DNA of 64,000 bases from Alistipes sp. (GTDB lineage: Bacteria > Bacteroidota > Bacteroidia > Bacteroidales > Rikenellaceae), in contig JAGBFA010000007.1 in the NCBI GenBank assembly GCA_017936685.1, positions 1 through 64,000 on the forward strand, given 5' to 3'. Position 1 is the first letter of the stretch. Every line of letters begins with the position of its first letter. This document shows positions 17,686 to 27,570 of this stretch, piece after piece. The notes beneath the pieces are model-generated. The model was not told the origin of the DNA. It did not search any database and saw only the letters and a program-made list of their open reading frames with translations. Position numbers and translations under genes: made by a program.

Positions 17686-17717
17686 TTTGTCTCATAAATA
17701 TAAAATGTATAATTTTG
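17686..17717 (+). promoter_or_regulatory. Promoter of the GAPDH gene
   Basis: TTTG (17686-17689), 20 bp, TAATTTTG (17710-17717): an exact TTTG-N20-TAnnTTTG match, 51 bp before the start codon. The rest of 17419-17685 has no supported gene. Confidence 0.8.
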
Positions 17718-17726
17718 CGGTGTTAA

Positions 17727-18785
<1,059 letters not shown>

Positions 18786-18813
18786 TCTTCGCAAGAGGAT
18801 AAGTCACAAGAGA

Positions 18814-18847
18814 GATCCCCGGACGGCCATGCCGCTCGGGGATTTTT
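18814..18847 (+). terminator. Intrinsic terminator after gap
   Basis: GATCCCCGGACGGC pairs imperfectly with GCCGCTCGGGGATT around a short CAT loop, followed by a T-run. It lies 28 bp past the stop codon. Confidence 0.85.
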
Positions 18848-18967
18848 ATATCTCTCATATATTCGCACGGCTCAAAAAAAGCTGTTCTTCGCAAGCATTT
18901 GCCGCGGCCGCGCACCAACGTAATGATATTTTCATTACTTTTGCCGACTCGAACTTTCAAACGCATT

Positions 18968-19303
18968 ATGAAGGGACTTCTATATATATTGGTATTCTAC
19001 GCCGCCGGAGAGCTTCTGAGCCGCCTTACCGGAGGCATCGTCTCGGGCGGTGTCATAGGCATGGTGCTGCTCTTCGCCGCCCTTGCGTGCGGCGCGGTCA
19101 AGGCAGAACGGGTGCGCGAAGCGGCGCATATACTGCTCTCAAACATGTCGCTGTTCTTCGTCCCGTTAGGTGTCGGCATCATTGCGTCTTACGATCTGGT
19201 CGCCGCCAATTTGTGGAGCATCGTCGTGGCGGCAGCCGTCAGCACACTGTTGGTCATAGCGATCGTGGGCATTGTTCAACAGAAAATGGGACGACGGTTA
19301 TGA
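18968..19303 (+). CDS. lrgA: LrgA/CidA-family membrane protein
   Basis: A 111-residue hydrophobic protein with about four membrane segments, of the CidA/LrgA holin-like family (MKGLLYILVFYAAGELLSRL, then GGVIGMVLLFAALACG, MSLFFVPLGVGIIASYDLV). I use ATG 18968, because the longer frame from 18899 adds an unrelated basic stretch that overlaps a possible -7 box (TACTTTTG, 18946-18953). The stop overlaps the lrgB start by 4 bp (ATGA), so the two are translationally coupled. Family members act in murein hydrolase control or in export of small organic acids such as pyruvate or glycolate; which applies here is unknown. Confidence 0.88.
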   Translation: MKGLLYILVFYAAGELLSRLTGGIVSGGVIGMVLLFAALACGAVKAERVREAAHILLSNMSLFFVPLGVGIIASYDLVAANLWSIVVAAAVSTLLVIAIVGIVQQKMGRRL

Positions 19304-19986
19304 TACACGATTTTCTCTGTTCACGCATATTCCTGCTGGCATTGACCGTCGGCAGTTATGTGCTCGGCACGGCCATATACCGCCGCACACATATAGCCCT
19401 GCTACACCCCGTACTGTTGAGCGTGGCGATACTGGTTGCCATGATGCAGGGTGCGGGTATCGAGTACGAGGCCTATGCCGAAGCCACCGAGATATTCTCG
19501 CTGCTTCTGAACCTCTCTGTGGTGGCGTTGGGCTATCTGCTGTGGGAGCAGGTCGACCGGCTGCGCGCGCACGCCCTGTCGATCGTCACTTCGGTCATCG
19601 TAGGCAGCATCGTGGGCGTAGGCAGCGTGGTGGGCATCGTCTATCTGATGGGTGCCGACGAGGTCATAGCCATATCCATGGCACCCAAATCGATCACCGC
19701 CCCGATCGCCGTCGCCGTCGTGGAACCGTTGGGAGGCATCAAGGCCATCACCTCGGTGGTAGTCATCTGCGTCGGTATCTTCGGCAGCATCGTCGCACCC
19801 AAACTGCTCGACTGGCTCGGCATCAGCGACCCCGTCGCCCGCGGTCTTGCCATGGGTGCCGCAGCACACGGCATAGGCACCGCCCGCGCCATAGAGATAG
19901 GAGCGGTCGAAGGTGCGGTCAGCGGCCTTGCCATGGGACTGATGGGTGCCGTAACGGCATTGATAATACCCCTGTCGTTCTCGTAA
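19300..19986 (+). CDS. lrgB: LrgB/CidB-family membrane protein
   Basis: A 228-residue integral membrane protein with about seven hydrophobic segments. The LrgB signature is clear: MAPKSITAPIAVAVVEPLGG in the middle and MGAAAHGIGTARAIEIGAVEGA near the C-terminus. It starts within the lrgA stop codon and presumably forms one complex with LrgA. Downstream lies repeat block R3, convergent with degQ, without a clear intrinsic terminator. Confidence 0.92.
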   Translation: MIHDFLCSRIFLLALTVGSYVLGTAIYRRTHIALLHPVLLSVAILVAMMQGAGIEYEAYAEATEIFSLLLNLSVVALGYLLWEQVDRLRAHALSIVTSVIVGSIVGVGSVVGIVYLMGADEVIAISMAPKSITAPIAVAVVEPLGGIKAITSVVVICVGIFGSIVAPKLLDWLGISDPVARGLAMGAAAHGIGTARAIEIGAVEGAVSGLAMGLMGAVTALIIPLSFS

Positions 19987-20034
19987 CGACGATGTTCGAC
20001 CTGACACGCCGGCGATCTGAGTACGATACTGCCG

Positions 20035-20364
20035 CTTTGAGGAGCATGATACGCACTCCTAAAAATGACAAGACGGCAGACATGTCGCGCACAGATTTCT
20101 CGCTTGCACTCGAAATGACACGACGAGCGATTTACCTACCCTATTGTCACTCCGAGGAGCCGCAGGCGACGTGGGAGTCTCTTCACACACATCTGTCACT
20201 CCGAGGTCGGGCACATGCCCGACCGTGGGAGTCTCGCGGTCGAGAGTACCGTTTGTCCGCCCAATACACCCATCGACCAAAACAGAGATTCTCACGTCGC
20301 GTGCATAGCACGCTCCTCAGAATGACAGGACAATGGAAATAGTCTCCAAAGAATTATGCGCCAA
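20035..20364. repeat. Interspersed repeat block R3
   Basis: Two CACTCCGAGG...GGGAGTCTC arms (about 20145-20180 and 20193-20236) and one facing GAGATTCTCACGTCGCG...CTCCTCAGAATGACAG arm (about 20285-20330), then the linker GGAAATAGTCTCCAAAGAATTATGCGCCAA. Shorter degenerate pieces lie at 20035-20130. No gene. Confidence 0.8.
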
Positions 20365-20574
20365 TTTTTCGTCAAAAGGCGTTAGTTACAACTTTTTCGA
20401 TAAGCCGGACGAGCAAAGCGAAGTTTACTTCGGCTTTGCCGCGGCGAGAAAAAGTGCATGCAATGAAGCCGCACGTGAAAAATCCGCAGATGGGCTGTAC
20501 TCGACGTACTGCCCATTTGCGGATTTGAACGAGGCGCAGGAAATGACGCCTTTTCACGAAAAATTCACGAAAAA
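20365..20574. repeat. Palindromic element copy C, interrupted by a 76-bp nested palindrome
   Basis: The sequence is nearly that of copy B (inner stem AATCCGCAGATGGGC / GCCCATTTGCGGATT). Between GTTAGTTACA and AGCCGCACG, however, it carries 76 extra bases (20391-20466). The insert begins ACTTTTTC, has GAAAAAGT near its right side, and folds on its own through GCAAAGCGAAGT / ACTTCGGCTTTGC. The right tail is duplicated (TTCACGAAAAA twice). The last base, 20574, touches the TAA stop of degQ. Confidence 0.8.
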
Positions 20575-22071
20575 TTATAGTATGGTATAACTCGACGCAC
20601 GCCCATTAGGATAAATACCGTCGATGGAAGTGACCTTGTCGGTGAGACGATCCAAATCGGCAACGGAGTAGACGGGCTTGTCGTTGATGTGGGTGATGAT
20701 GAAACCCTGCTTGACGCGCGCACGTTCGAGAAGACCGCCGCGCTTGACGGATACGACCTGCACGCCGCCGCGAATATCAAGTTCGTTGCAGAGCTTGGAA
20801 GAGACATCGGCGAACTTACCGCCCAGCGCGGCTGTGACATCGACCTCCTCGCGCGAGAGCAGCTCGGCACGTCCGGCCTTGTTGCGCAACTTGGCGGTGA
20901 AAGTCTTTGTCGTGTCGCCGCGACGCACTTTGAGGGTGATCTCGTCGCCCGGACGACGCTTGCCGATCTGTTCGAGGAATACGGCCGAGGTGTTGACCTC
21001 CACGCCGTCGACGCTCAGTATGACATCGCCCTTGCGCAGACCGGCCTCGGAAGCGGCACCCTCCTCGGTTACGGTGGCCACGTAGATGCCGCCTATGCGG
21101 TCGATACCCGTCTGCTCACCCATCTGATCGATGAAGCTCTGGTCGATGGCGCGGAACGATATGCCCAAAACGGCACGCTGCACAACGCCCGACTCTTTAA
21201 GGTCTACGACCACCTTGCGCACGATAGTCTCGGGCACGGCGAACGAGTAGCCCACATAGCTGCCCGTCGAGGTCTTGATGATGGTGTTGATACCCACCAG
21301 CTCGCCGCGCGTATTGACCAGTGCGCCGCCCGAGTTGCCGGGGTTTACCGCGGCATCGGTCTGTATGAACGACTCGATGCTGAACTCGTTGGGCAATGCT
21401 CCCAGTCTGCGCGCCTTGGCCGATACGATGCCGGCCGTGATGGTCGACTGCAACTCCATGGGATAGCCTATGGCCAGCACCCACTCGCCCAGACGCAGAT
21501 CGTCCGAGCTGCCGAAAGGCAGTGTGGGCAGACCCTCGGCCTCGACCTTGATCAGGGCCACGTCGGTGGCGGGATCGGCACCGATGATGCGGGCATCGAA
21601 CTCGCGGCCGTCGTTGAGCTTCACGCGCAGCTTGGTGGCCGAGTCGACCACATGGTTGTTGGTGACGATGTAGCCGTCCTCGGATATGATCACGCCCGAA
21701 CCTCCGGCACGCGCCTCACGCATATAGGGCTGACCGCCCGAGGGATCCTGCGGGAAGCCGAAAAATTCGAGGAACGGATCGCTGCGGCGGCTCATCTCCA
21801 CCTGCTGAATGGCCTCGATGTTGACAACGGCCTTCACGGCGTTCTCGGCCGCGTATGTCAGATCGGGATAGTCGGCCGAGACCACCGACGAGGCGAATGC
21901 CACGTCGACGGCCGGATTCTGGCGAAATATATCGTTGTCGGCCATAGCGGTGCTCTGCGTCGGAGCCTCGACGTTATCATTGTCGAGCGCACGCATGACG
22001 GCGATAGTCGCAGCACTCGTCACGACGGACAGCGCGGCGACACCCAAAACAAAAAATGCCTTCTTTTTCAT
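20575..22071 (-). CDS. degQ: DegQ/HtrA (Do-family) periplasmic serine protease
   Basis: A 498-residue envelope protease and chaperone. The N-terminus MKKKAFFVLGVAALSVVTSAA is a signal peptide or anchor. The trypsin-like domain has the full triad: His140 (IVTNNHVVD), Asp170 (DPATDVALI) and Ser247 (DAAVNPGNSGGAL). Two PDZ domains follow (about 290-380 and 400-490), with the C-terminal segment VQVVSVKRGGLLERARVKQGF. The gene is monocistronic and converges on lrgB across repeat block R3. Element C abuts the stop codon, and the last residues (ASSYTIL) are encoded right up to it. Confidence 0.95.
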   Translation of the reverse strand: MKKKAFFVLGVAALSVVTSAATIAVMRALDNDNVEAPTQSTAMADNDIFRQNPAVDVAFASSVVSADYPDLTYAAENAVKAVVNIEAIQQVEMSRRSDPFLEFFGFPQDPSGGQPYMREARAGGSGVIISEDGYIVTNNHVVDSATKLRVKLNDGREFDARIIGADPATDVALIKVEAEGLPTLPFGSSDDLRLGEWVLAIGYPMELQSTITAGIVSAKARRLGALPNEFSIESFIQTDAAVNPGNSGGALVNTRGELVGINTIIKTSTGSYVGYSFAVPETIVRKVVVDLKESGVVQRAVLGISFRAIDQSFIDQMGEQTGIDRIGGIYVATVTEEGAASEAGLRKGDVILSVDGVEVNTSAVFLEQIGKRRPGDEITLKVRRGDTTKTFTAKLRNKAGRAELLSREEVDVTAALGGKFADVSSKLCNELDIRGGVQVVSVKRGGLLERARVKQGFIITHINDKPVYSVADLDRLTDKVTSIDGIYPNGRASSYTIL

Positions 22072-22235
22072 AACACAAAATTTAGATAATCACAATTCGT
22101 TTATAATTCAGTAGGCTATTTTCATCATAGGCAAATCTTATATATGCTTCATTAAACGGTTATTCGATCAACTGCGGCGGGGGTGTTTTCTCCGCCGCTC
22201 GGATATATAACGGCCGTGTGCGGGATAATATTATA

Positions 22236-22266
22236 TGCCGCGCACGAAAAAATTTCGCACGCGGCA
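22236..22266 (-). terminator. Hairpin after the Ehr operon
   Basis: On the minus strand TGCCGCGTGCGAAA pairs with TTTCGTGCGCGGCA through 12 normal and two G.T pairs, 42 bp past the last operon stop. No T-run follows. A second GC-rich stem (GCGGCGG...CCGCCGC) lies at about 22172-22197. The spacer also contains the degQ upstream region, where I see no convincing promoter. Confidence 0.5.
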
Positions 22267-22307
22267 TTGCAAAGCTGTCATGCAGCCTCCGGTTTCGGCA
22301 CTACCGG

Positions 22308-23075
22308 CTATCTCTCCGAAGAGGCCTTGCCGCGCAGGCGGGTGACAGCCTCGATGAATGTCATGGGGTGTGTAGGCGCGCCGGGCAGCCACAGATCGAC
22401 CGTGTGACGCTCGAAGAAGGAGCGGTCGACGGCGCGGCTCTCGGCGAACAGTCCGCCCGAGCAGGCCTCCGAGCCGCAGACGACGAGCAGCTTGGGCGTG
22501 GGTATCGAGTCGTAGCATATCTCCAATGCCTCGGCCATATTGGACGTTACGGGACCGGTCAGCACCAATCCGTCGGCATGGCGCGGCGAGGCGGTGAAGC
22601 GCACACCGAAGCGGCCGAAGTCGAAGTTGACATTGCCCGTGGCACCCAACTCCATCTCGATCGAGGCATCGCCTCCGGCCGAGACCTCGCGCAGTTGCAG
22701 CGAGCGCGAAAACATGCGGCGGATATCCGCGCGCACCGCACCCTCGAAGAAAGGCACGGCGGTCTGTCCGGGACGCACCACGAGATCCTCGCGCCGCGTG
22801 GCACCCATGCGGTAGTCATTGGTGAAACGTATGTTGTGCTGCGCACAGCGGGCACACTCGCCGCAGAAGAGGCAGCGTCCCAGATCGAGCGTGAACGGAG
22901 AGACCGATATGGCCCCCATGGGGCATATCGCGGCGGCCTGCTCCACCTGCGACATGTCGTCGGTGAGCGTCAGTTCCGGGCGGCCGCGGAAACGCTCCGC
23001 AAGCTCCACGCGGCTGAGATCGGGTATGGCCTGACGGCCATGGCTGTGCAATATTCTGAGTTTTCCAAATATCAT
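22308..23075 (-). CDS. Hydrogenase-4-like small subunit (HyfI/HycG/NuoB-like) fused to a ferredoxin domain
   Basis: A 255-residue protein, started at ATG 23075 because the frame upstream overlaps the large subunit. Residues 40-85 form a ferredoxin-like domain with Cys51 (ICP) and Cys68, 71, 74 and 77, enough for one [4Fe-4S] cluster. Residues about 125-245 match the NuoB/HyfI fold (FGRFGVRFTASPRHADGLVLTGPVT). The proximal-cluster ligands of that family are replaced: the CxxCxxC region reads AGGDASI (133-139), the next cysteine is shifted (CGSEACSGG), and PGCP reads PGAP (231-234). It is the last gene of the operon, 13 bp after the large subunit. It is a member of an Ehr-type complex rather than an active hydrogenase. 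Confidence 0.87.
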   Translation of the reverse strand: MIFGKLRILHSHGRQAIPDLSRVELAERFRGRPELTLTDDMSQVEQAAAICPMGAISVSPFTLDLGRCLFCGECARCAQHNIRFTNDYRMGATRREDLVVRPGQTAVPFFEGAVRADIRRMFSRSLQLREVSAGGDASIEMELGATGNVNFDFGRFGVRFTASPRHADGLVLTGPVTSNMAEALEICYDSIPTPKLLVVCGSEACSGGLFAESRAVDRSFFERHTVDLWLPGAPTHPMTFIEAVTRLRGKASSER

Positions 23076-23088
23076 AACGTCTACATGT

Positions 23089-24606
23089 TTAGAGGTCGTG
23101 ACCGCAGTACGACAGATTGAAACTCTTGTTGCAGATCGGGAAATCGGATATGCCCTCGCCGCGCACGGCAAGTGCCAGCGCAAACCAGTTGTGCAGGCTC
23201 GGGTCCTTGATCTTGTACTTCACGATGCGTCCGCCGGCATCGGTCAGTGCCACATGGCAGATCTCGCCTCGCCAGCCCTCCACGAGCGCGAACGAGAGCG
23301 ACTCGGCCGCAAGCGGAGAATGGTAGTCGGGGCGCGGCATGTCGTCGAGGGGTGTGTACGCAGAGAGTATCTTCTCGATGTAGTCGGCACTCTGCAACAT
23401 CTCGCGGCAGCGCATCATCAGTCGTGCCATCACGTCGCCGTGACGCTTGACGATGGGTTCGTGGCAGATATCCTCGGCGTAGACGCCCGAAGGGTGCGAC
23501 GCACGTATGTCGCGGCACAGGCCGCTGGCACGTGCCGCCTGGCCCACACCGCCTATGCGCCGCATCTCCTCGCGCGGCACCACGCCGCACTGCTCGAATC
23601 GCGCCAGCAGCGACGGCGACTCCTTCATCTCGCAACGCACCTCGTTGTAGCGGCGGCGTATCTCACCGACATTGCGGCGTATCATCTCCACCGTCTCGGC
23701 CGTCAGCGGGAAGTTTGTGCCGAACGGACGTATCAGTCCCTTGCCGAAGCGGTTGCCGCACCACGCCTGAGTGGTGTTGATGGTCATCGTGCGCAGAGCC
23801 TCACAGGCCACCTGATAGAGCTGGAAGCCTATGTCCATCGACAGGGCTCCCGTGTCGGCTATGTGCATGGCCATGCGTTCGAGCTCCAAGGCTACGGCGC
23901 GCTCGCGTTCCAGATGGGTGCTGCGACTGCGCGACGATAGTTTCTCCACCAATTCGGCGTATGCCGTAGCGTGAGCCACTGCACTGTCGCCGGCCACAGC
24001 CTCGGCCAGCACGCTCTGACGCAGACGGTTCGTAGAGCGCGTCATCTCGCTCTCCACGCCGCGATGCTGATAGCCCAAAGCTATCTCCAAATGGAGCACC
24101 TGCTCGCCGTTGCAGATGAAACGGAACGCCCCCGGCTCGATGATGCCGGCATGTATGGGACCTACGTTGACCTCATGCAGCGAGCTGCCGCTCATCTCGT
24201 AGAAGGGGTAGTTGTGCATGGTGGAGTTGCGATCATACCTGTCGAAGGGGAATCGCAGCGGCTTGCACCACGGGTGGGCGTTGAACCTGATGCCGTAGAG
24301 TTCGTGTATCTCGCGCTCGAAGGGGTGGAAAGCGGGGTGCACGGCCGTAAGCGAGGGCAGCCCCTCCTCCGAGTAGTAGTCGGGCACGAACGAGGAGATC
24401 ATCACCTTCGACTCGCCATCGTCGAGCAGCAGCAGATAGAATCTGAGACCGCCGCCGGCAACCTGCGCGGCAAAGTAGTGCGCCACGTGGTATCGCTCGT
24501 GCTTCATGCGCTCGCAAAGATCGTTATAGAGATCCATGTAGTCTACTACGGGGATCCGGGCAATGGGCACGGCCGAAGCCGTGTTATCGGTTATAAGGTA
24601 AATCAT
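23089..24606 (-). CDS. Hydrogenase-4-like large subunit (NuoC-NuoD fusion) lacking NiFe ligands
   Basis: A 505-residue protein with a NuoC-like domain (1-125; HPFEREIHELYGIRF) and a NuoD/HyfG-like domain (about 145-505; VNVGPIHAGIIEPGAFRF, HLEIALGYQHRGVE). In NiFe hydrogenases the segment after this reads RVCGICG; here it is AVAGDSA (203-209), so both cysteines are absent (Ala205, Ser208). The C-terminal DPCxxC motif is likewise replaced by SFNLSYCGHDL. It therefore cannot bind a normal NiFe centre. Its start codon directly follows the stop of the upstream membrane subunit. Complex I NuoD also lacks these cysteines, but the subunit set and fusions follow hydrogenase-4. Confidence 0.9.
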   Translation of the reverse strand: MIYLITDNTASAVPIARIPVVDYMDLYNDLCERMKHERYHVAHYFAAQVAGGGLRFYLLLLDDGESKVMISSFVPDYYSEEGLPSLTAVHPAFHPFEREIHELYGIRFNAHPWCKPLRFPFDRYDRNSTMHNYPFYEMSGSSLHEVNVGPIHAGIIEPGAFRFICNGEQVLHLEIALGYQHRGVESEMTRSTNRLRQSVLAEAVAGDSAVAHATAYAELVEKLSSRSRSTHLERERAVALELERMAMHIADTGALSMDIGFQLYQVACEALRTMTINTTQAWCGNRFGKGLIRPFGTNFPLTAETVEMIRRNVGEIRRRYNEVRCEMKESPSLLARFEQCGVVPREEMRRIGGVGQAARASGLCRDIRASHPSGVYAEDICHEPIVKRHGDVMARLMMRCREMLQSADYIEKILSAYTPLDDMPRPDYHSPLAAESLSFALVEGWRGEICHVALTDAGGRIVKYKIKDPSLHNWFALALAVRGEGISDFPICNKSFNLSYCGHDL

Positions 24607-26013
24607 CTATCGGAGTGTTATTATCGTGTCGATGGCACGGTTCAACAAATCGGGCTGCCACAGTCCCAGCACCATGGCCGCCACGAGCAGCACCAATGCC
24701 GAGTAGGACAACCGGCGGTTGACCTGCGAGAGATGCAGCTCGTCCTGATTGGGTTGGTAGTTGAGTCGCAGCATGCGCGACCATACGGCATATATGACTA
24801 TGCAGAGCAGCATCAGCATCACGGCAATGAGCCACCACTGCCCCGAGGCCACGATCTCGCGGAATATCATCAGCTCCGAGACGAACAGCGGCGATGGCGG
24901 AAAGGCCAGCAGCACCACGGTGCCGACCATGAATCCTATGGCTCCCACACGGTTGATATTGATATAGTTGCCTATGCGGTTGATGCGGTAGCTGTTGTAT
25001 ATGTGGCGCACCACGCCGATCTGCAAGAACAGGCTGCTCTTGATGAGCGTGTGGCAGGCCACATGGAATACGGCCGCCCACAGTGCCGCCCCGCCGACAC
25101 CCATGCCGATGGCGGCGATACCCATGTTCTCGATGGTCGAGTACGACAGGAACCGCTTGTAGTTGTTGGTGCGGCGCAGGAACATGGCACCCACGGCCAA
25201 TGTGACTATGCCTATCAATATAAGCACGTGGCGGGCCCATACGAAGACCTCGCCGCAGCGGGCGTAGAGCAGATATATGCGCAGCACGGCCACGAAACCG
25301 GCGTTGACCAGAGCCGTCGAGATGAATGCCGAGGCGGGCGCGGGGGCGGCGAAGTTGGCATCGACACCCACCGTATAGAGCGGGAATATCTCCATCTTGC
25401 AGCTGTAACCGGCCACGATCAGCAGGAAAGCCACTTTCAGATAGAGCGGATTGCCGTCGGCGATCGTGGCGGCCAGCGACGCATAGTCGAGCGAGCCGTC
25501 ATGCACCACGGTGCAGAGCAGCAGTATGCCTAAATAGGCCATGGCGATACCCGTCGAGCAGACGAATATGTATTTCCATGTCGCCTCCAACGCTGCCTCC
25601 GAGTGTCGGTGATAGATGATGCCGGCCGAACAGATGGTCGTGGCTTCGAGAAATATCCACGTCAATGCGGCATTGTTGGCGTAATAGACGCAGGTGATGG
25701 CCGTCGAGAGCAGCATAAGCAGCGTGAAGAACCGGCGATACGACCCGACGGGTTCGTCTTTGAGATATTGCCGGGCATGTACTATGACGAAGCCCAGCGT
25801 CACGACCATCAACACATGGAACACCATGCCGAGCGTATCAAATGTGAAGATGCCCAACTGCGTCGAGTCCAGCGCACCGCCCGCCGCGAGCCATACGGCG
25901 AACGCCGCCTGCACGCCGAAGAAGAGCGTCGAGAAGACATCGACCCACCGGCGGCTGCTTACCGTCAGAGCGGCGAGAGCCAATACGGACGAAAGAACTA
26001 TATAGTATATCAT
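24607..26013 (-). CDS. Proton-translocating membrane subunit, HyfF/NuoN-like
   Basis: A 468-residue antiporter-like subunit with about 13-14 membrane helices. It has the family features: WIFLEATTICSAGIIYHRH with the helix-5 glutamate, KMEIFPLYTVGVDANFAAPAP with the helix-7 lysine, and AVFHVACHTLIKSSLFLQIG with a conserved His/Lys helix. LSYSTIENMGIAAIGMG is typical of Hyf/Mrp-type subunits. It lies between HyfE-like (6 bp upstream) and the large subunit (no gap). By homology it should move protons or sodium. Confidence 0.92.
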   Translation of the reverse strand: MIYYIVLSSVLALAALTVSSRRWVDVFSTLFFGVQAAFAVWLAAGGALDSTQLGIFTFDTLGMVFHVLMVVTLGFVIVHARQYLKDEPVGSYRRFFTLLMLLSTAITCVYYANNAALTWIFLEATTICSAGIIYHRHSEAALEATWKYIFVCSTGIAMAYLGILLLCTVVHDGSLDYASLAATIADGNPLYLKVAFLLIVAGYSCKMEIFPLYTVGVDANFAAPAPASAFISTALVNAGFVAVLRIYLLYARCGEVFVWARHVLILIGIVTLAVGAMFLRRTNNYKRFLSYSTIENMGIAAIGMGVGGAALWAAVFHVACHTLIKSSLFLQIGVVRHIYNSYRINRIGNYININRVGAIGFMVGTVVLLAFPPSPLFVSELMIFREIVASGQWWLIAVMLMLLCIVIYAVWSRMLRLNYQPNQDELHLSQVNRRLSYSALVLLVAAMVLGLWQPDLLNRAIDTIITLR

Positions 26014-26019
26014 AGCGGA

Positions 26020-26649
26020 TCAATCTTTGACTGAGGTCAACGCATCGGCCTCGTCGGTGTGAATGTTATTGTCGAGTTTGCGCAGGAACATGCCCAACAG
26101 CAGTATGGAGATCATGATGTCGAGCATGATGGCCAGATTTATCATCATGGGCATCTCCACGCCTATGGCCATCGAGAAGAGGAACACGCCGTTCTCGATG
26201 ACGAGGAATCCCACCAGGTGGGCGAACACGCGCTGCCGCACCACGATCATTATCAGTCCCGACAACAGCGCGTACAGTGCCACGCCGAAGAAGATCATGT
26301 CGATACGCTCGTCGGCCATGGCCGAGGTTATCCAGCAGCTCAACGCCAGAGCCACTATCGACAGCAGCAGCGAGTTGAACTGCGACGAGCCGGAGCTGCG
26401 CACGCGGTTGATCTTGGTCTTGCGTATCACGCGCAGCAGTATGGCCGGCACGATGACGGCCTTGAACAACAGCGTCTCGACGATGATGAAAGCCAGCTCG
26501 ACGGCATCTAACGAATGCAGCCGGAGCAGGGCTATGCCTAACAGGATAACGCCCTGCAACGCTATCAGGGAGGCATGGTTGCGGAAACGCTCGGTGATCG
26601 AGAGATAGATCAGCGTGATGACATAGAGTATTACGAGCGATAGTATCAT
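26020..26649 (-). CDS. Membrane subunit, HyfE/NuoK-like
   Basis: A 209-residue protein with about six membrane helices, matching the hydrogenase-4 HyfE subunit (HLVGFLVIENGVFLFSMAIG, with the conserved glutamate in VIENG, and AFIIVETLLFKAVIVP). The start overlaps the stop of the HyfC/NuoH-like gene by 4 bp. The C-terminal tail is hydrophilic (DNNIHTDEADALTSVKD). Confidence 0.9.
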   Translation of the reverse strand: MILSLVILYVITLIYLSITERFRNHASLIALQGVILLGIALLRLHSLDAVELAFIIVETLLFKAVIVPAILLRVIRKTKINRVRSSGSSQFNSLLLSIVALALSCWITSAMADERIDMIFFGVALYALLSGLIMIVVRQRVFAHLVGFLVIENGVFLFSMAIGVEMPMMINLAIMLDIMISILLLGMFLRKLDNNIHTDEADALTSVKD

Positions 26650-27566
26650 ACGATTTCGATGTTTTTCATAAGCAGATAACCCACGAACAGCACCAGAGCC
26701 GACATGGCCGTGACGGTGAGTATGTAGGTGGTGTTGCGCGCGAGCTTGTTACGCGCTCTGAGCGACTCGGTGATGCCCACCGACAGACCGGCGAGCAGAA
26801 CAGCCGCCGGTGCGGCGAACTCCCAGCGGAAGCAGACGGCCACAGCCACGGCATCGGCCGCAATGACCGCCATGACGGCATTTTTCAGCCAGCCGCCGAT
26901 GTGGATCATGGCCAGATCGATGCCCGAGAAGTCGAGACACATCACCTCGTGCACCATCGTAAGTTCCAGGTGCGTGCGCGGATCATCGACCGGAACGCGT
27001 CCCGCCTCGACGAACATTATCTTGATGAAGACGTAGCCCAACAGCAGCATGACGATCGTCAGGTTGACATCTAACGAGCGCGCCGTGGAGAATATGTCGG
27101 CCAGCGACGAGTAGCCGCAGAACATGGCCAGCGTGGCCATGGCGAGCATTATGGCAGGTTCGATCAGCGCGCCGTACAGCGCCTCGCGCGAGGCACCCAT
27201 GCCCTCGAACGAACTGCCCGTATCCAACGCCGCAAGGATCAACGCCACACGCGACAGCGCGAGCAGATAGGCCACCAGCACCACATCGCCGTGGAACGAC
27301 AGCAGAGGATCGAGATCGGCCACCGGCACGAACAGGAGAGCCAGAAGCGACGCGCCTAAATAGACGCACGGAGCTATGCGGAACAGCGTACCCGTGACAT
27401 CGGAGTAGACCGCGCCCTTGCGCAGCAGCACACTTATATCCATGACGTGCTGGAAGAAGCGCAACCCCTTGCGGCCGGCCAGCACCGCACGCGTGCGGTT
27501 GATAACGCCGGTGACAGTCAGTGCCACCAGCAGCATTAACAGCGTATTGAGTAGTTTTACAGCCAT
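26646..27566 (-). CDS. Membrane anchor subunit, HyfC/HycD/NuoH-like
   Basis: A 306-residue protein with about eight helices. The signature loops are present: GASREALYGALIEPAIML, and the charged EAGRVPVDDPRTHLELTMVHE segment that in this family lines the quinone-like cavity beside the hydrophilic arm. It starts 4 bp after the HyfB-like stop and overlaps HyfE by 4 bp. It would dock the small and large subunits to the membrane pumps. Confidence 0.93.
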   Translation of the reverse strand: MAVKLLNTLLMLLVALTVTGVINRTRAVLAGRKGLRFFQHVMDISVLLRKGAVYSDVTGTLFRIAPCVYLGASLLALLFVPVADLDPLLSFHGDVVLVAYLLALSRVALILAALDTGSSFEGMGASREALYGALIEPAIMLAMATLAMFCGYSSLADIFSTARSLDVNLTIVMLLLGYVFIKIMFVEAGRVPVDDPRTHLELTMVHEVMCLDFSGIDLAMIHIGGWLKNAVMAVIAADAVAVAVCFRWEFAAPAAVLLAGLSVGITESLRARNKLARNTTYILTVTAMSALVLFVGYLLMKNIEIV

Positions 27567-27570
27567 AGCG

